Part shown: positions 42,802 through 55,979 of the stretch, in pieces
How positions within the stretch are numbered: the stretch's first letter is position 1
Layout of the letters: each line of letters opens with the position of its first letter
DNA from: Oryzias latipes
Taxonomy: Eukaryota; Chordata; Actinopteri; Beloniformes; Adrianichthyidae
Reading direction: 5' to 3'
DNA length: 64,000 bases
Assembly: GCF_002234675.1 (NCBI RefSeq)
Contig: NC_019872.2
Location: forward strand, 9,564,950-9,628,949
Position numbers and translations under genes: made by a program
Notes under the pieces: model-generated
Told to the model about the DNA's origin: nothing
Databases searched by the model: none
What the model saw: the letters and a program-made list of their open reading frames with translations, nothing else

Positions 42802-45800
42802 TTACAGGATGACACAGCAGTTACTCTCCCCCGTCTTCTCCCTATTCCTTTGACCTGGACACAAAAACAGTGCAGATAAAACAATGATCCGACAGCCAAA
42901 GTCATGCAGAACATGATCAGACTTTGGATTTAAAACATTTTTGCTTGTTAAGTAGAGTCTGCAATAGAAAACTGCAGCTTTCCTGCCTGCCTGCTCGGTA
43001 AAATGAGGTCGCTCCAAAACACAATGCTACCTGATCCTGCACACGGCAAATATCTGCAAGCTGACTCTGTAAGATCTGTTTAAGATCGTCAGCAGCACAC
43101 TAAAGAATACCAAGGTGAGTAAAGGGCCCACCAGAAGGACAAAAAAACTTTACAGTTTAAAATAAGAGACACAATGTCCTCTTCTTTTTTTTTTTTGGAA
43201 CATTTTTGGTGATAGTATCATGGTTTGGAGTATCATGGTTTGGGCCATCCTTTGATGCATTTTACAACTTAGAAAGATAATGAAAAGTGCTGAAATTGGA
43301 TAAAAATTCACTATGCTGATCTTAAAATTACAATATGATTGCTTTGATGCTGTACAAGCAGATGACAAAGCATGCATTAGAAGCAAAACTGTTTGTCAGC
43401 TTTAATTACATGTGATTGTCCACCAATAGATGGTAAACCTCAGTGAAAGAATGACAACAATTCTTTTTTAATTTTTTTTTGGTCATTTTAAAAGCAGGAA
43501 GAAATCTATCTAAAGCTGATCTCACCGAACCGTCCCAACATCTGTTTCATTGGAACCCTCTGTCAGAAGAGGACAGAGGACCCATCCGACAAAAGAATCT
43601 CATCTAACTGTAAAATCCAGGCTTTAATGAACATTTCATCATAAATAAAACACTGGGAAGAAATGCTTTGACAGAGATGTACGGTTGCCCTGAAGTCCAA
43701 ATCACATCAACAAATCACTCAATGCAAAAACACATGAAAGATCACAACAAAAAGGTCAAAAAGCAAAAAAGATGATAATAATAAAATAAAAAAACATTAC
43801 ATTTTAAAAATCAAAACAAAATTCCAGAAGCCAAAAGTGTACATTTCAGTAAACAAAAGTAATTTTCAGAAATGAATACGGAAATGTCAAAAAATGAAAC
43901 AAAGTAAGAATCTGGAAAAGGTAAGCCTCATTGGACATCGCTGATTGGATGAGGACGTTTGATCTTTGTAGAAAAAGGAAAGCAGAGGATCTTTGATCTG
44001 AACTGTGGTTAAGACTTGATGGAGCAATCACCAAACTTTTGGAGTGACTGTTGCCAGAAGTCTAAAGAAATATTGTCTGTCAGATGATTAAAAAGGTGAA
44101 TCAACGTTGTCATCCAATCAGCGATGTCCAAAGAGGCTTACCTTTTCCAGATTCTTACTTTGTTTCATTTTTTAACTTTTCATATTGATTTCTGATATTC
44201 CTTTTGCTTTCCTAAAACATTTTCTTTCTTTTTTTTGTTTAATTTTTTGGTATTGTGTCTAATATTTTGGAATTATGTTTTGATTCCTAAAATGTAATGT
44301 TATTTTTATTAACGGCTTTGCTTTTTTAGTTGTCCTCGTGGTCTTTAATTGATTTATTTGCACTTCAGGGCCACCGTAGAGATGCAAGTCAAATAAACTA
44401 ACCTTTGATCATTTTGTTTATCTTTAATTAGAAGCTTTTATAGTGAAAGATACACTTTATGTTTGCCTAAATAAGCTCAGATTTCTATACAGTGATTTTT
44501 AAAGCCTAAGCTACAGTGGAAAAAGCATTACAACAACCACTGAAAAGAAAATCATCTATATTTTGGTACGTGGCCATACTTTTGCATAATCCACTGCTCC
44601 TAGGGGATACACTTAAAGGAGTCAATTATCCAAACTAGTGGCTCTTCCTTAAACCGGAGCCATGTGTAGAAAACAGATAATGGCTGGGAGCAGAACATTT
44701 AAACTTTTTCAGCATGAGAAAAGCCCTCTGAAAGGAAGCAGGAGGGAGAGCGAGAGCTGGTTACCTTGGGAATTTGGCTCAGGCAAAGTCTCTCTGGCAA
44801 CTAAATGCATCACTGTGGTCTTCCCGAGGGGCAGCTTGAGAGCTAGTATTGGAGAAACAAGAACAAAAACAAAAAAACAAAAAAAAATGCAGAGAAGGTC
44901 AGCTTTAGTCTGCTTCAGCAGTTCCAACCATGTAGTGTCATTCATGAGGAGGATCCTTGGATTTCTTAGAGATTTCCAGAGATCAGAACAGGTTGGACGT
45001 AGCTGAGCTTAAAGAAAAAGTGTAAGACACTTATTAAGGCAATTTGGCCTTTTGTTTGTTCTGAACCATTTTAAAAAAATAGGAAACGTTTAAAAAGTAT
45101 TAGTAAATATTGAAATACAGTTTTTATTGCAGATTCAAAAAGGCATTTATTAAAAGACAGTATAAAATGTAATAACCACCATTTGTTGTATTTTTACTGC
45201 TGCTTGACTATATGAAGCTTTGATGCAACTCTGCAGACACATTACACCAAAAACAGAGTAATTATCAAAGGGATGGCGCTAATGGGATGATTATTTAAAA
45301 AAGAAATGCCTTTATAAAATGTAACAAGACTTTTACTTGTCAGCTGTGTGCCAACCCCCCCCCCTTCCCTTCTGTCTCTTTTTTGTCTTTCCTGTGGTCT
45401 AACTCCAAAGCCAGTCTTTCCCTCAATTTTCCTGACCAGCCTCTTTCTTCCTTTCTCCTCTTTTTCTGAATTTCCTCTCTCCTCCCTGCCCGTGTCAAAG
45501 CAGGCTTGTCCGGAGTACTGAGGTACCTCTGTTCTGCGGCTCAGGAAAAAAGATGAGGACAGCAAAGAAGTTTCCAGCGCCACGCTGCTGCGATGTGTGC
45601 GTGCGTCTATGAGCACACAGGCCTTTTTCCACTGTATTTTCTCACCTCCTAGTGTTACATTGCCGTGTAGAAAACGTCCCTGGTAGATCAGCCTCAGGAT
45701 GTTGGGACTGCTGACCTGCTCCATCTCCCAGTCTGAAAAGAGATGTCATGGACAGATAAAGAGAAAGTTTAAAGTCTATTTCCCCCCAAAAAATGATCCA

Positions 45801-47831
45801 ATTAATTATCTATTTTCTATAAACTTAAGGAAGTCTCAAATGAAATTTATTTTAAAAATGTAAGTGTTGCTTTTTTAAGAGCTTTTGGGGAAAAGAATGT
45901 AAAAAATGTGACAGCAGAAGAAGTAATGATAGTCAAAATGTCTTCCCAGAAGCTTATAAACTTCTTTTTTTATGTCCTAAATGCGTATTTAGACTTCAGT
46001 AAAAGGCCCTGCAGGCCTTGGCGAAGGAGGAACATGAGGTGTGGCTCAGGAAGAGCTGAAGATGAAAATAAAGGTTAGAGAGAAAACAGTGGAGGGAGGT
46101 GCATAGCAGTCTGGCCACCAGATGTTTGTTTCCAGCTCCGTTGAGGGTGTTGTTGCTGACGGAGTTTCGGCTCCGGGTCTCATGGGGTTCAGATCTGTTG
46201 TCTGGGAGGAACACAAAAAGCTCCCAAAAAACTCACTAAGCTAAACATAATTTTTTTTTTTAAAGAAAGCTCCTGTTATCGAGGAGAATCTCAATCCTTT
46301 TCTGTGACCTTCAGCTTTTCCTTACATTTGAAGTTTCTTTAAAACTCTGCTAGTTCAGAGTCAAAGACTAGATGAGCCTCTGCTGTAGTATCAGTCAGGG
46401 AGTGGGTGGATTACAGATTTCACATTCCTGCGTGTTGTGATAATGAGGCTGAAAGGAGTTCACCTCGGATACAAAACAACAAAGATCCAAACTTCTATTC
46501 ACATGTTACACAATTAAAAACAGACGCAGTAATGCATATCATGTTTGTATGAGCAAAAACCTCACCTAAAAGCTTGGAAGGGATGCACAGCATAAGTATA
46601 AAATACATGACAGAGATGATTGCATACAAACATGCAAACATGCATCTTCAGCACATACTGTGGGGCAAAAAAGTATTTAGTCAGCCACCAATTGTGCAAG
46701 TACTTCCTCTTAAAAAGATGAGAAAGACCTGTTATTTTCCTCATAGGTATACCTCAACTATTAGAGACAAAAATGAGAGGAAAAACAAACAAAAAAAAAA
46801 TCACATCGTCTGATTTTTAAAGAATTTATTTGTACATTATGTTGGAAAATAAGTATTTTGTAACCTACAAACAAGCAAGATTTCTGGCTCTCACAGACCT
46901 GTAACCCATAACAAAGTACTTAGTTAAACTGTTGCTATTGAGCAAATATTTATTTTCCACAATCATTTACAAATACATTCTTTAAAAATGTAGACATTGC
47001 TGGATTTCTTTTCTCTTTTTGTCTCTCATTGTTGAGGCTTACCTATGATAAAAATTACAGGCCTCTTTCATCATTTTAAGTGGGAAAACTTGTACAATTG
47101 GTGGCTGACTGAATACCTTTTTGCCCCACTGTATGTGGCTTTGCAAAAACTTCAAAAACCTTTCAAATCCATAAAATGTGCACTGCAGTACATTCAAATT
47201 AACAATTAAATAAATGAATTTCACTCTTATTCTAATCAAAATTCATTTATACCCATTAATTCTAATTTATACTACTCATTATACTGCTACATCTCATTAT
47301 TTCATAGTTTTTTAATACTCATTTACACTAATTACACTTGTTTGGCTGGACTGGATTGCCAAATACTAAATCAATTTGATTTTCATTCGTAAAATCACAT
47401 TTGGATAACTTTTTTATGTCTTTTTTTTAATTTTCCATTCAAAATCAATTTGATTTGGTAATAAACAAACAGTTTCTCATAACTTATGATATAAAATAAA
47501 CAAACAGGATTTTTTTTATACGCAGATATTTGAAATTAAACAGTAAAATCACAAAAATTACTCAAAAGAAAGTCAATTTATTTGTTTTTATGAATCCCCA
47601 TCAGTTTTATTCATGCTAATGATGAACTAATTTTTTTCAAACCCTGCCTTACTACGCATACACCTTTTAGAGGCTAAGATTAGTATTTTCTTCAACATGC
47701 GCAACCATGAAAAGCTGCTTACCCATTGGCCAGTTGTCATAAACATGCTTGGCGATGTCCGCTGCCGAGTCGTTGGGAGAGAAGACAAACTCTTTTGTCT
47801 TTCCACTGACTAAAATAAGCCGCAGGTTTAT
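42802..47831 (-). CDS. ubl3: Ubiquitin-like protein 3, coding exons 2 to 5 (first coding exon not found)
   Basis: Four exons on the complement, 47831-47723, 45732-45646, 44842-44765 and 42854-42802, join in frame across GT-AG introns to give 108 residues and a stop. The protein begins INLRLILVSGKTKEF and continues through FSPNDSAADIAKHVYDNWPM, SSPNILRLIYQGRFLHGNV and GKTTVMHLVARETLPEPNSQ to the end CCVIL. This is nearly the same as vertebrate UBL3, which has 117 residues; the missing part is the short N-terminus ending in M. UBL3 is a ubiquitin-fold protein that is not conjugated through a diglycine end but is anchored to the plasma membrane by C-terminal prenylation; the CVIL box supports this. 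A known family role is sorting proteins into small vesicles. Intron 4 holds a fold-back element and intron 2 a Tc1-type MITE. Confidence 0.95.
43680..44378. mobile_element. Fold-back MITE with long inverted repeats, in ubl3 intron 4
   Basis: The two halves are imperfect inverted repeats of over 200 bp each: the outer ends pair TACGGTTGCCCTGAAGT with its complement near 44362-44378, and the inner arms 43893-43957 and 44107-44176 are almost exact. A 6-bp direct repeat GAGATG flanks the element (43674-43679 and 44379-44384). The central loop is about 150 bp. It is non-coding. Family unknown. Confidence 0.8.
46658..47131. mobile_element. Tc1/mariner-type MITE, in ubl3 intron 2
   Basis: The ends CTGTGGGGCAAAAAAGTATTTAGTCAGCCACCAATTGTGCAAG and their inverted form pair over about 100 bp with few differences, and TA flanks both sides (46656-46657 and 47132-47133). 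Length 474 bp, no open frame of note. Confidence 0.92.
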
Positions 47832-48180
47832 CTGCAAAACACAAAAAAAGAACAAATGAAGAGAATTATCCTTTTTTGTTTGTGTTAAAACATGAAAAAA
47901 AATAAAAAAGAGAACGGTTGGGAACACAGCAAACAAATCCATGAGAGGCACAGCACAACGTTTTTAGCAGGATGACGGGAACAAGCTTTAACTAACCAAG
48001 TTCAGATATGATGATGATGATGATAAAGGCTGACTTTTTCTTCTTAAATTCTTTCAAACTAAAACAACTACTTTTTTTTCATGAAAGGTCCGTTTTCCAT
48101 CAGAACCAGCAACAACATGCTGGTGACACATTCTTCAAATGTGTTTCTTGCAGATTTATGGTAAAATCCTACAACCTTAA

Positions 48181-48865
48181 GGCCCGTACACACCGGGACG
48201 AATATTCGCCAGGCGTTATTCGCCAGCGTTTTTCGCCACATTTTTTGTGTTCACACCCAGGCGATTTTCGCTGACGATGAGTGGAGTGAACATGCAATTT
48301 CATTCCCTGACATTAGATGGCGCTTAATGTAAAACAGAAATACTCCTGTACACAAGGTGGCGCTGCGCAACTTTACGCTTCTTAAAGTCGCTTTTCACTC
48401 AGAAGAAGAGAGCAAGTATTTACACGCTTGTCAGAATCAAACAAAGAAAACATGAATATTTCAAGCACCAGTAGCTCCAACTGGTGCTTGGTTCGGGGAT
48501 ATTTTAGAATGTCCGTCATTATTGCTTCGCGGCTGTGTAGACGCTACTTGGCGTCTATCTTCTTCGCTGGTATGTGTGCTCAGCAAGGCAGTTTTGTGTT
48601 TGAGCGCCCCCAAGTTGTGTTTTACTGTAACTTCAGAAGGTCCAGACACGTGAGCAAAAGCGCCATTCTCATTGGTCGAGTAGATTTCGACGCGACGCGT
48701 CGAAAAAAAAAAACGAACCCGAGGCGTTTTTTTTTTTTGACGCTTTAACGCGTGGCGTTTTTTCGCGTCGGTGTGCACAGTCTCATTGGTGCCCTTTGTT
48801 TAGTCACGAGGCGTTAAACGTCGGCGAAAATCGCCGGCGAAATTCGTCCCGGTGTGAACAGGCCT
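48181..48865. mobile_element. TIR DNA transposon (AGGCCTGTTCACACCGGGACG family), complete copy
   Basis: The left end GGCCCGTACACACCGGGACGAATATTCG and the right end complement AGGCCTGTTCACACCGGGACGAATTTCG form inverted repeats; TTAA lies on both sides (48177-48180 and 48866-48869), with one base missing at the left end. The body matches the split copy at 11686-14665 in opposite orientation. It has no transposase. The 685-bp body is rich in short CG palindromes near both ends. Confidence 0.85.
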
Positions 48866-48869
48866 TTAA

Positions 48870-50139
48870 GTTTTAAAATGGGGGGAGGTTGAATTTACTG
48901 CTGAGGGTGGTAAAGGGTGGAAAAGCAGACGAGAAGCTGATGGAGCTGTTGCCACAGTAACATGTATCTCAGTGATAAAGGATTTTTGTGGCACGTGAGA
49001 ACATAGTGAGAGGAAGTCATGGTAGTTTTTACTATTACCAGTCGCCAAGTCAGGTTCAGCAGACCAGTGGTCTTCAGACAGTGACGTATGGTAGTTCACG
49101 CTTCAGACTCATGAAAGAGGCGTGTGATTTGTGTATAACAGTGTCACAATATGCCTTCAAAGAGTCAGCGCAGCAGTGGGAAGTGTGTGTTTGCTCACTG
49201 CGTTAGAGTGTCTGGCCTGCGGAGCGCTCATGGCACCACCATGTGTGTCACTGTTGCAAGCGTGGTTCCTTGCGCCGAACGTCTGTCAGCCCTCGACTCC
49301 ACGCTCTCTTGCCCCACCAGAGGCGAAACTGCAGTGCGGTGCAGCGTGCACGCGCGTGTGCGAGCAGAAATCATATGCAAACACTCGTGCACAGAGCCGG
49401 CTGGAGTGATGTAACAGGGCTAACACCGACGGATTGAAACAGAGATCTCTGTAAACACGTTGCCAAATCAGCTTATAGATTTAAGCACGTACGAGTAATA
49501 CACACACGCGGGCATGCTCAAGGTATACACGCATTTAAGTCTAAAAATACTAGCTTTTGGTCTAAGCACTGACACAAACAGTAAATATAAACATTGGAAA
49601 GTCTGCCAAGTTGAGGTAACTGGTCACCCTGCAAAGTCAACTGTGCACACAAGTCTATGTTTCCCCTCATTTCATAACACATTCTGCCTAAATATTTTTC
49701 TGTAAACTTTAGTATTTCAAAGCCTTATGTGTTAAAAAAAAAAAAGGGAAACAATTGCAAAAAGGTAATTTAACAGAAGTTATCCTTAACAATTTGGGAA
49801 ATTCTCACATAATTTAGTGTGTTAACACAAGGTCACACTTGTGTTAAAGGGAAATAATTTGCTGAACTGATCTATGACAGCTTACAGACTCAGAAGCTTC
49901 AACAGCTGTTGGAAGTAAATCTGCGGTTTTAATGAAAGCGCCAACCCCATCCTTAAAGACGGCCGTCTGTTGCTACTTTTTTTTTAAGCTATTTTTTCAC
50001 CGCATGTATGATTAAAGCTTTGCATTTAACACAGTCCACCTGGAACTGAAAGCTGTCCAGGATAAACCTGCAGGTCGACGGACAGCTAACTATTAGGGAC
50101 GCCACTATTCTCGGTTTAAAACCGAACCGTACGTTACAC
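48870..50139. other. Upstream of ubl3 exon 2 (probable intron 1), no exon seen
   Basis: Three overlapping open frames at 49131-49437 come from a locally GC-rich stretch and show no domain. Nothing else is recognised. If ubl3 exon 1 lies outside the window, all of this is intron 1. Confidence 0.35.
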
Positions 50140-50660
50140 CAGCGTTCCTCAACCCCGGCCGCGGACCGGTACCGGTGTAATAACTTACATTACTTCAGTT
50201 TTATTTATTTCGGAAACTGAAAGATGTTTTATTTTGAAAAATTGCCCTATTCTCTGATCCATCCGTCTATGTCACTCTTGAGGCAGGCCAAGGCGCTCTT
50301 CTCGGTCACGTGATAGATTACCGCTAAATTAAAACCAGGAGCTAGCAAAATGAGTATAAAACAAACGTCTTTAGAAGCCACGAGACAGAAGAGGAGCCTT
50401 CGACTTCCAAAAAAAAGAACGCTACATTTAATAGACAGTACTTCTTTTTTGCACCATGAGTGTGGGAAGGGGAGAGGATGATAACATTACTGTGACATGC
50501 CTTACAAAATAAAAGTTCAGAGTTGGTTTTGTCATGTCTCTGTTCCTCCTTCATCGTAGCATTGCTATAATAATCGTTCGCGACATCTTAAAGACCGGTC
50601 CGTGAAAACTTTGTATGACGTCACACCGGTCTGCGGCGTTAAAAAGGTTGCGGATCACTG
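50140..50660. mobile_element. Non-autonomous hAT element
   Basis: Ends CAGCGTTCCTCAACCCCGGCCGCGGACCGGT and GGTTGCGGATCACTG form imperfect inverted repeats; the flanks CGTTACAC (50132-50139) and GGTTACAC (50661-50668) are an 8-bp target duplication with one difference. The inner ends with paired CCGGT blocks are typical of a widespread vertebrate hAT group. Non-coding. The immediate flanks (TTTAAAACCGAACCGTACG / CATTGAACCGAATCC) look like another, older hAT-type repeat. Confidence 0.85.
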
Positions 50661-50668
50661 GGTTACAC

Positions 50669-53600
50669 CATTGAACCGAATCCTGGGGAAAGCGAACATC
50701 AAATTTTCCACACTTAAAAGCCTCCGTTTCTTTCAAAAATTACAGCCTATTTAATCCAAAGTGCCTTATGAGTATAGATTAATTATAGTTGTGTTAACTG
50801 ATGTCAAAGCATTTTCTTTGAGTTGCAAAGAAGGTTGGGTTTTACTGTAATACGCTGATATGGTTAACATGTAACTGTGTCGGACTGTGTTTTATGTTAC
50901 TAACAAGTAATACATAACAATGTCACAGTGACATTTGTTTTAGTGTTATTAGTCTGTTTTTTACATCTTGTCAACAAGGTTGTGGGTTACAGGTATTGTT
51001 AATACGCTAACGCTTCTAACATAGCTAACGTGTAGCGTTTTACAAACAAGTTCCAGGCTATGTCCGAATTCCCAACCTACTCCCTAACTACTAAAAAGCT
51101 ATACAGTGTGGGACTCTGTAGCGCCACAATCACTACTTTTTTATTAGCGAATATGACATCGACTTCACGAAGTTCAAATCTTTTGACATGAGCATTTTGT
51201 GACGATCATTTAAGAGTTGACTGTCTTCTGAAGATAAAAATAATAATTTTTTTTTTTTTTTACGAAAAATACAGTAGTTGCACCCCGACGTTTGTATAAA
51301 CTGAAAGTGTCAGACACAATATGTGCTAAATTTAAGAAGGATTCAGTATTTAATGTTTTATTACCTTACACCAGGCTTAGAAAAGCCAACTGAAGGGTTC
51401 TTTCATCATTGTTACCAGCGTTTTTGGCAAATAAAAAGATTTTTGGTTGTTGTTTTGGAAAGCATAAATCATATTAAGCGGATTCAAAATTGTGACCCAG
51501 AAATTGAGATTTAAACTGAACTGTGGAGAAAGTCAATAGTTGCATCCCTGGTAAAGACGCACAAACAAGGTGAGCACTACTATGAAAATGAGACAAGCAA
51601 GAGGCTATTTCTTCATGTTTCTGAAGAACATGTTCAACCAAACCGAGAGCAGAAGTTTCCGGAATGCCAGCGTCTGCATCTTTACCCATTAGCTTGTCTG
51701 AATACACCCAGAAGGAGCTGTTTTACATAAAGACAGCCTTCCTAATAGAAACACCTGGTTGTTACCATGGTGTCACCATGGAGACGGGGCACGACTCGTG
51801 GGTGGCTTAACCCAATAACACCTACTGGTTAGCTTGATCCACCCCCCACCCCATCAACACCCCTGTCGTAGCACAGCCTACCGCTGTCTTCCTCCTTCCT
51901 GCTGCAGTGTCAGCATCCCTTCACTCACTGTCTGCTTTCACTCCGTCACTCCTCTCCATGTTTGTGCAGCATACACTAGACAGACGCACAAGGCCACAAT
52001 AACAAGAGAATTTTGAGGTCAACTATCTGTCTATTGTTTTTCTTCTTTTACACATATCTTAGAAACTCAAGTTTGTCTGGAGGCCAATTAGGAGATTATG
52101 TTACAGTTTTATTTTGAAAAGGCAAAAACTCTATAAAACAAGAATCTGCTCTTGTGACCTTATGATGGTAACGCTTGTTCTCTTTCAGTTTCTCCTCCTT
52201 TTTCCTCACTTCACTCTAAAAATATTCCCTAATATTCATTGTCATGTCCTCCCCCCTCTCCCTGAGGGCGATTCTTCCTTGAATCTCATTGGTGGAAGCC
52301 GGTAATGAAGTTTCAGAGCAGATCAGAGAAGTGCATTCATTCTGTCACATGAATGCAGATATAAGGAAAAACATCAGTGTTTGCTGTATGAACCTAGAAT
52401 TGAAATAAAAAGCACGTTACTCGTGCTGGTGTGGATTTTCCAGCTTCCACTGCAAACACTCAGACGTGGAACAATAAAGTGACCCTGCTGCTGCCAGTCT
52501 GCTGTAAACATGTGGAGCAGGCAAACGCCCGCTTGGCTAAGGACTGTTTGCAGACAGAGGGAAGCAGGAAATTCAATGCTATCTATAATTATTCCATCCT
52601 GAGTGCAGCTCTCAAGCACTTTCTCGAGGCAACAGTGTGTGGATCGGTGTGCGCGTCGACGCGCGCAAGTCTTTGCAAGTGCATTAAGGACCACTGCTGC
52701 TCTTTAGACCCTCAGCAGCAGTCAACAAATTACAGAGTGGGAAGTCTTCCTGTGGGGATATATTAGAGCAGGTTTATATGTGGTCTGTGCAATAAGGGCA
52801 GGCCCTCCATTCAGAGCGGAGTCCTGACTGTGTGAATGAGTTAAGGAGAAGAAGGTGGGCTATTAGTAAGACTGTAGTTTCTTCAAAGCGTGGCAGCAGA
52901 ATGCAGCAGCTCACAGGATTTTAGCTTGTCCATAAAATCTGAAGAATGTTGGGATCTAAACCAAACAATCCAGTAACACAAAATCAGAAGAAATCCCATT
53001 AGAATCAGTGCGTTTTCTAAATTTATTTGATATTTAATTTAAATTAAAAAGCTGATTTTTTAGGAGTTGAGCAAATGAATGATGATCTCAAGTAGTCTGT
53101 GTTCCCTACTGCCGTATAAAAGTGAGTTGAGTGTTCATTGTCTTTTCTTTAATCAGAAATACATTAAAGTGGGATTTTTCTGCATCGACTCCGTCAGCAA
53201 AAGCAACATTGCTTTCTCCAATCAGCTCGCCGCATATCTCGAACGTCTGACTCTTCTCCACATCTGACGTGTCTCTATTTATGTTTTCCTTTCCTAAGTG
53301 GACAAGCACACGTAATGCAGTTGGACAACGGTGGCTGACAAACAAAGCCTGAGGCAAGGACTTGTAGTGTCAGAGTCTCTGCCTGCGCGGACGTCTCACA
53401 TTTTGGAGTTTTTTTCAGCTTTTAACTGTACTTCATCAGGCCTATCCTTATTTCCTGTAATGCAGGTTCATTTATAAGACATTTTGAGATTCCAAAGTAA
53501 AACTATCCTGACCTTGAAATGCACAGAAAAGCCTCACTTCGAACAATAAAAAAACTACATTTAAAATACAATATTAAGGCAGAATCACATAAAAAATGAC

Positions 53601-54738
53601 TCAAACTATACCAAAAACTTGCCCTTTTTCAAAATAATATCCTAGAGTTGCCTCTGCTGTCATTTATGACTGCTTGGCTCTCGCACTTCAGACTTTTGAG
53701 GGTTGTAACAAACATTTCCACTGCAGCAAATGTGTAGCAGGAGGACCTTGACCCAGAAGAACTTTGCTTATTATTAACCTACACTATTTAGGTGTTATGT
53801 ATCTATAATGGCCAGCTTGTTTTTATTTGTTCCGGCCTACGTCACAGATTATTAATCATTTCCAAAGGAAGTATAAAACAATCATGGAGAAATATGGAAA
53901 ATAAAGAGTTACAAAACAATGATTTTAGTCATGCATTGACAGTAAAGCAACATGATAAGAAGTGAAGGCTCATAAAAGTCAGATGTTTCACAACCAGTGT
54001 TCGTGCTCTAGGTGCAAACAAACTGGAAGAGTGAGAATCTTTCCTTCAGGTGCCAGACGATGACGTAGCTCCTGCTTGACAGCCTTTTTCTACTGGAACA
54101 AGCTGTTCTTTTTGGCCTAATACCCGCAGGCAGCGAGAAAACTCCAGCCACGCAGCGAGATTGACCAAGGTCTAGTCCAACTCAGCTGGATATGTCTGCA
54201 GTCATGCTCTGCTGGTTGCCATGGTGGCACCTGTACTAACCACTGGTTAGTCATCTGTGCCACTTTGTCTTGTTTTTCCTGAAAGTTCTTTCTGTTTCAA
54301 CGTTTCCATGAGAAAATATGTTAATAGTGAACAAGACAAAGGCAACACAATGGCAAATTTAGAAAATACGGCACTCCATAAAGATCATAATTCAGAAAAC
54401 AATGAGAAATTTGCAAGTTAACGGATACTTACTTTACCAATTTTTTAAATTTCTCTATTGGGAAATGTTTTATTTTCTGCTTCAGAAATTTGATTATTGA
54501 TACCAAATTTTAGAAGGCTTTTAGCCAAAGTAATTTCTTTTTCAAAGTTTTCTTACTTTTACTCATTTTTCTGTTTTAGCAATGGCTGTTTTCTATGCAT
54601 ATCTATATATCTTTGTAGTTACAAAGTGTTTTGATTGATACATTTAAAAACATGTTTAATAGTTTTATATTTTTATTTTATACCCATCACTTAAATAGAA
54701 AAAATAAAGAGCAGGTACTTCCCACTTAGCGTCATAGT
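50669..54738. other. Long gene-free stretch (probable ubl3 intron 1 or intergenic)
   Basis: About 4 kb with no recognised exon, RNA gene or complete transposon. Bases 51058-51140 (TATGTCCGAATTCCCAACCTACTCCC...) look like the end of an old DNA transposon. Open frames up to 111 codons (52431-52766) show no family features. Confidence 0.35.
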
Positions 54739-54746
54739 GCTAATAC

Positions 54747-55971
54747 TAGGGGTGTAATGATACACCTAGTTGAACCAAACCGTATCGGTACGGCAGTTTC
54801 GGTTCGGTTCACTTCTGTACCGTTTCGGTACGTTTTTTCTTTTTTTTGCTGCATATGCATTGTAATGACCCAGCTGCTTTGTCACTCGTGGGGAAAACAA
54901 GAACCGAGCTGCTAATGAACTAGCTGCACTGACTGTCCTTGCCCCATACTCCACATACCCTCAAACAGTCTCCGAGAGAGAGTAGACAGAGTAATAGATT
55001 ACTCAATTACCTTTCCAGCATTAAAATCCATTTATTAAGAACACACACTAACAGCGTAACAACATGAACCTCACTTCTCTTCATAGCTCTCTCAGGGATG
55101 GCGAAGGATTTTATTTTATTCATTTATTTTTGATGGTGAACGATTCAACACACAAGATTTCACACTTCCCATGAGTCTTAGTGGCTATAGGCGGGGCTAA
55201 CCCCCAGGTCGCCACAGTATTAACTAATGTTGGCTGTGAGTTTCCTCCGAGACGCTATTAGGTGACGGATAGTAAGCATGTCAACATGTGGCTAATGCAG
55301 ACGCGAGGCCAGAGAAGAGGACCCCACCCCCCACCCCCCCATCTCCTTACACTCTCCTGTGTGGGAAAACTTCGGCTTTGTTGTCAGCATCCATGAAGGG
55401 AAAAGACAAGTGGATAAGTTGAATGCTGTGTGTTGACATTGTCACGCAAAGATTGCGTATTCCAGAGGTATCACATCTAATCTGTTAACGAACTTTAAAC
55501 GGCATCACCCGACTGTAAATATCGGGTCTGCAAGAAAGAAAATGTGCAAGTTGAAATGTTTTTTTTCAGGCCAGTGTTAATTATTCAAAGTTTTTGGTTC
55601 CTGGCAGCTTATAGTTTTTCTTATTTTATTAAGCAGATCAGCCACATAGGTCAACTTTATTTATTGTCATGTAAAACCAATACATGCATTTTGTAAGTAA
55701 TTTTTTTCTGTCTTAGTTTTTGTACAGAAGAAATACCGAAAATAGATAGATAGAAACTTTATTCATCTCTCAAGGGAGAAATTCAGGTGTCTGGCAGCAA
55801 AACACACATAAACACACACAATAAATAACAGTAAAATAATAGTGCATAAAATAGCAGTTCATATCAGGCAGATTTGTTAAACAGCAGTACCGAACGGAAA
55901 TGTACCAAACTGAGCCCTATGAAATTCTGAATCGAACTGAATTGAGATTTTAGCGCATCGTTACACCCCTA
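54747..55971 (+). mobile_element. hAT element with BED-finger relic
   Basis: Ends TAGGGGTGTAATGATACAC and ATCGTTACACCCCTA are inverted repeats; a perfect 8-bp target duplication GCTAATAC flanks them (54739-54746 and 55972-55979). Near 55430-55560 one frame reads HCHAKIAYSRGITSNLLTNF followed by KRHHPTVN, the end of a BED-type zinc finger found at the start of hAT transposases; the first half of that finger is hit by a stop codon (TGA in place of an expected tryptophan). The catalytic part is gone. A LINE tail is inserted at 55741-55887. Confidence 0.9.
55741..55887 (-). mobile_element. LINE 3' tail nested in the hAT element
   Basis: The sequence begins with a short (ATAG)n run followed by AAACTTTATTCATCTCTCAAGGGAGAAATTCAGGTG, a common fish LINE tail in reverse. 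It is flanked by the direct repeat TACCGAA (55734-55740 and 55888-55894), consistent with a target duplication. Confidence 0.7.
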
Positions 55972-55979
55972 GCTAATAC

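Noticed and set aside
47832-47951. Extension of ubl3 exon 2 to an upstream methionine in the same frame
   Set aside because: The extension passes a clear splice acceptor (TTTGCAG before ATAAACCTG) and encodes a hydrophobic text not found in UBL3.
52431-52766. 111-codon open frame upstream of ubl3
   Set aside because: No similarity to the ubl3 N-terminus or to any family I know.
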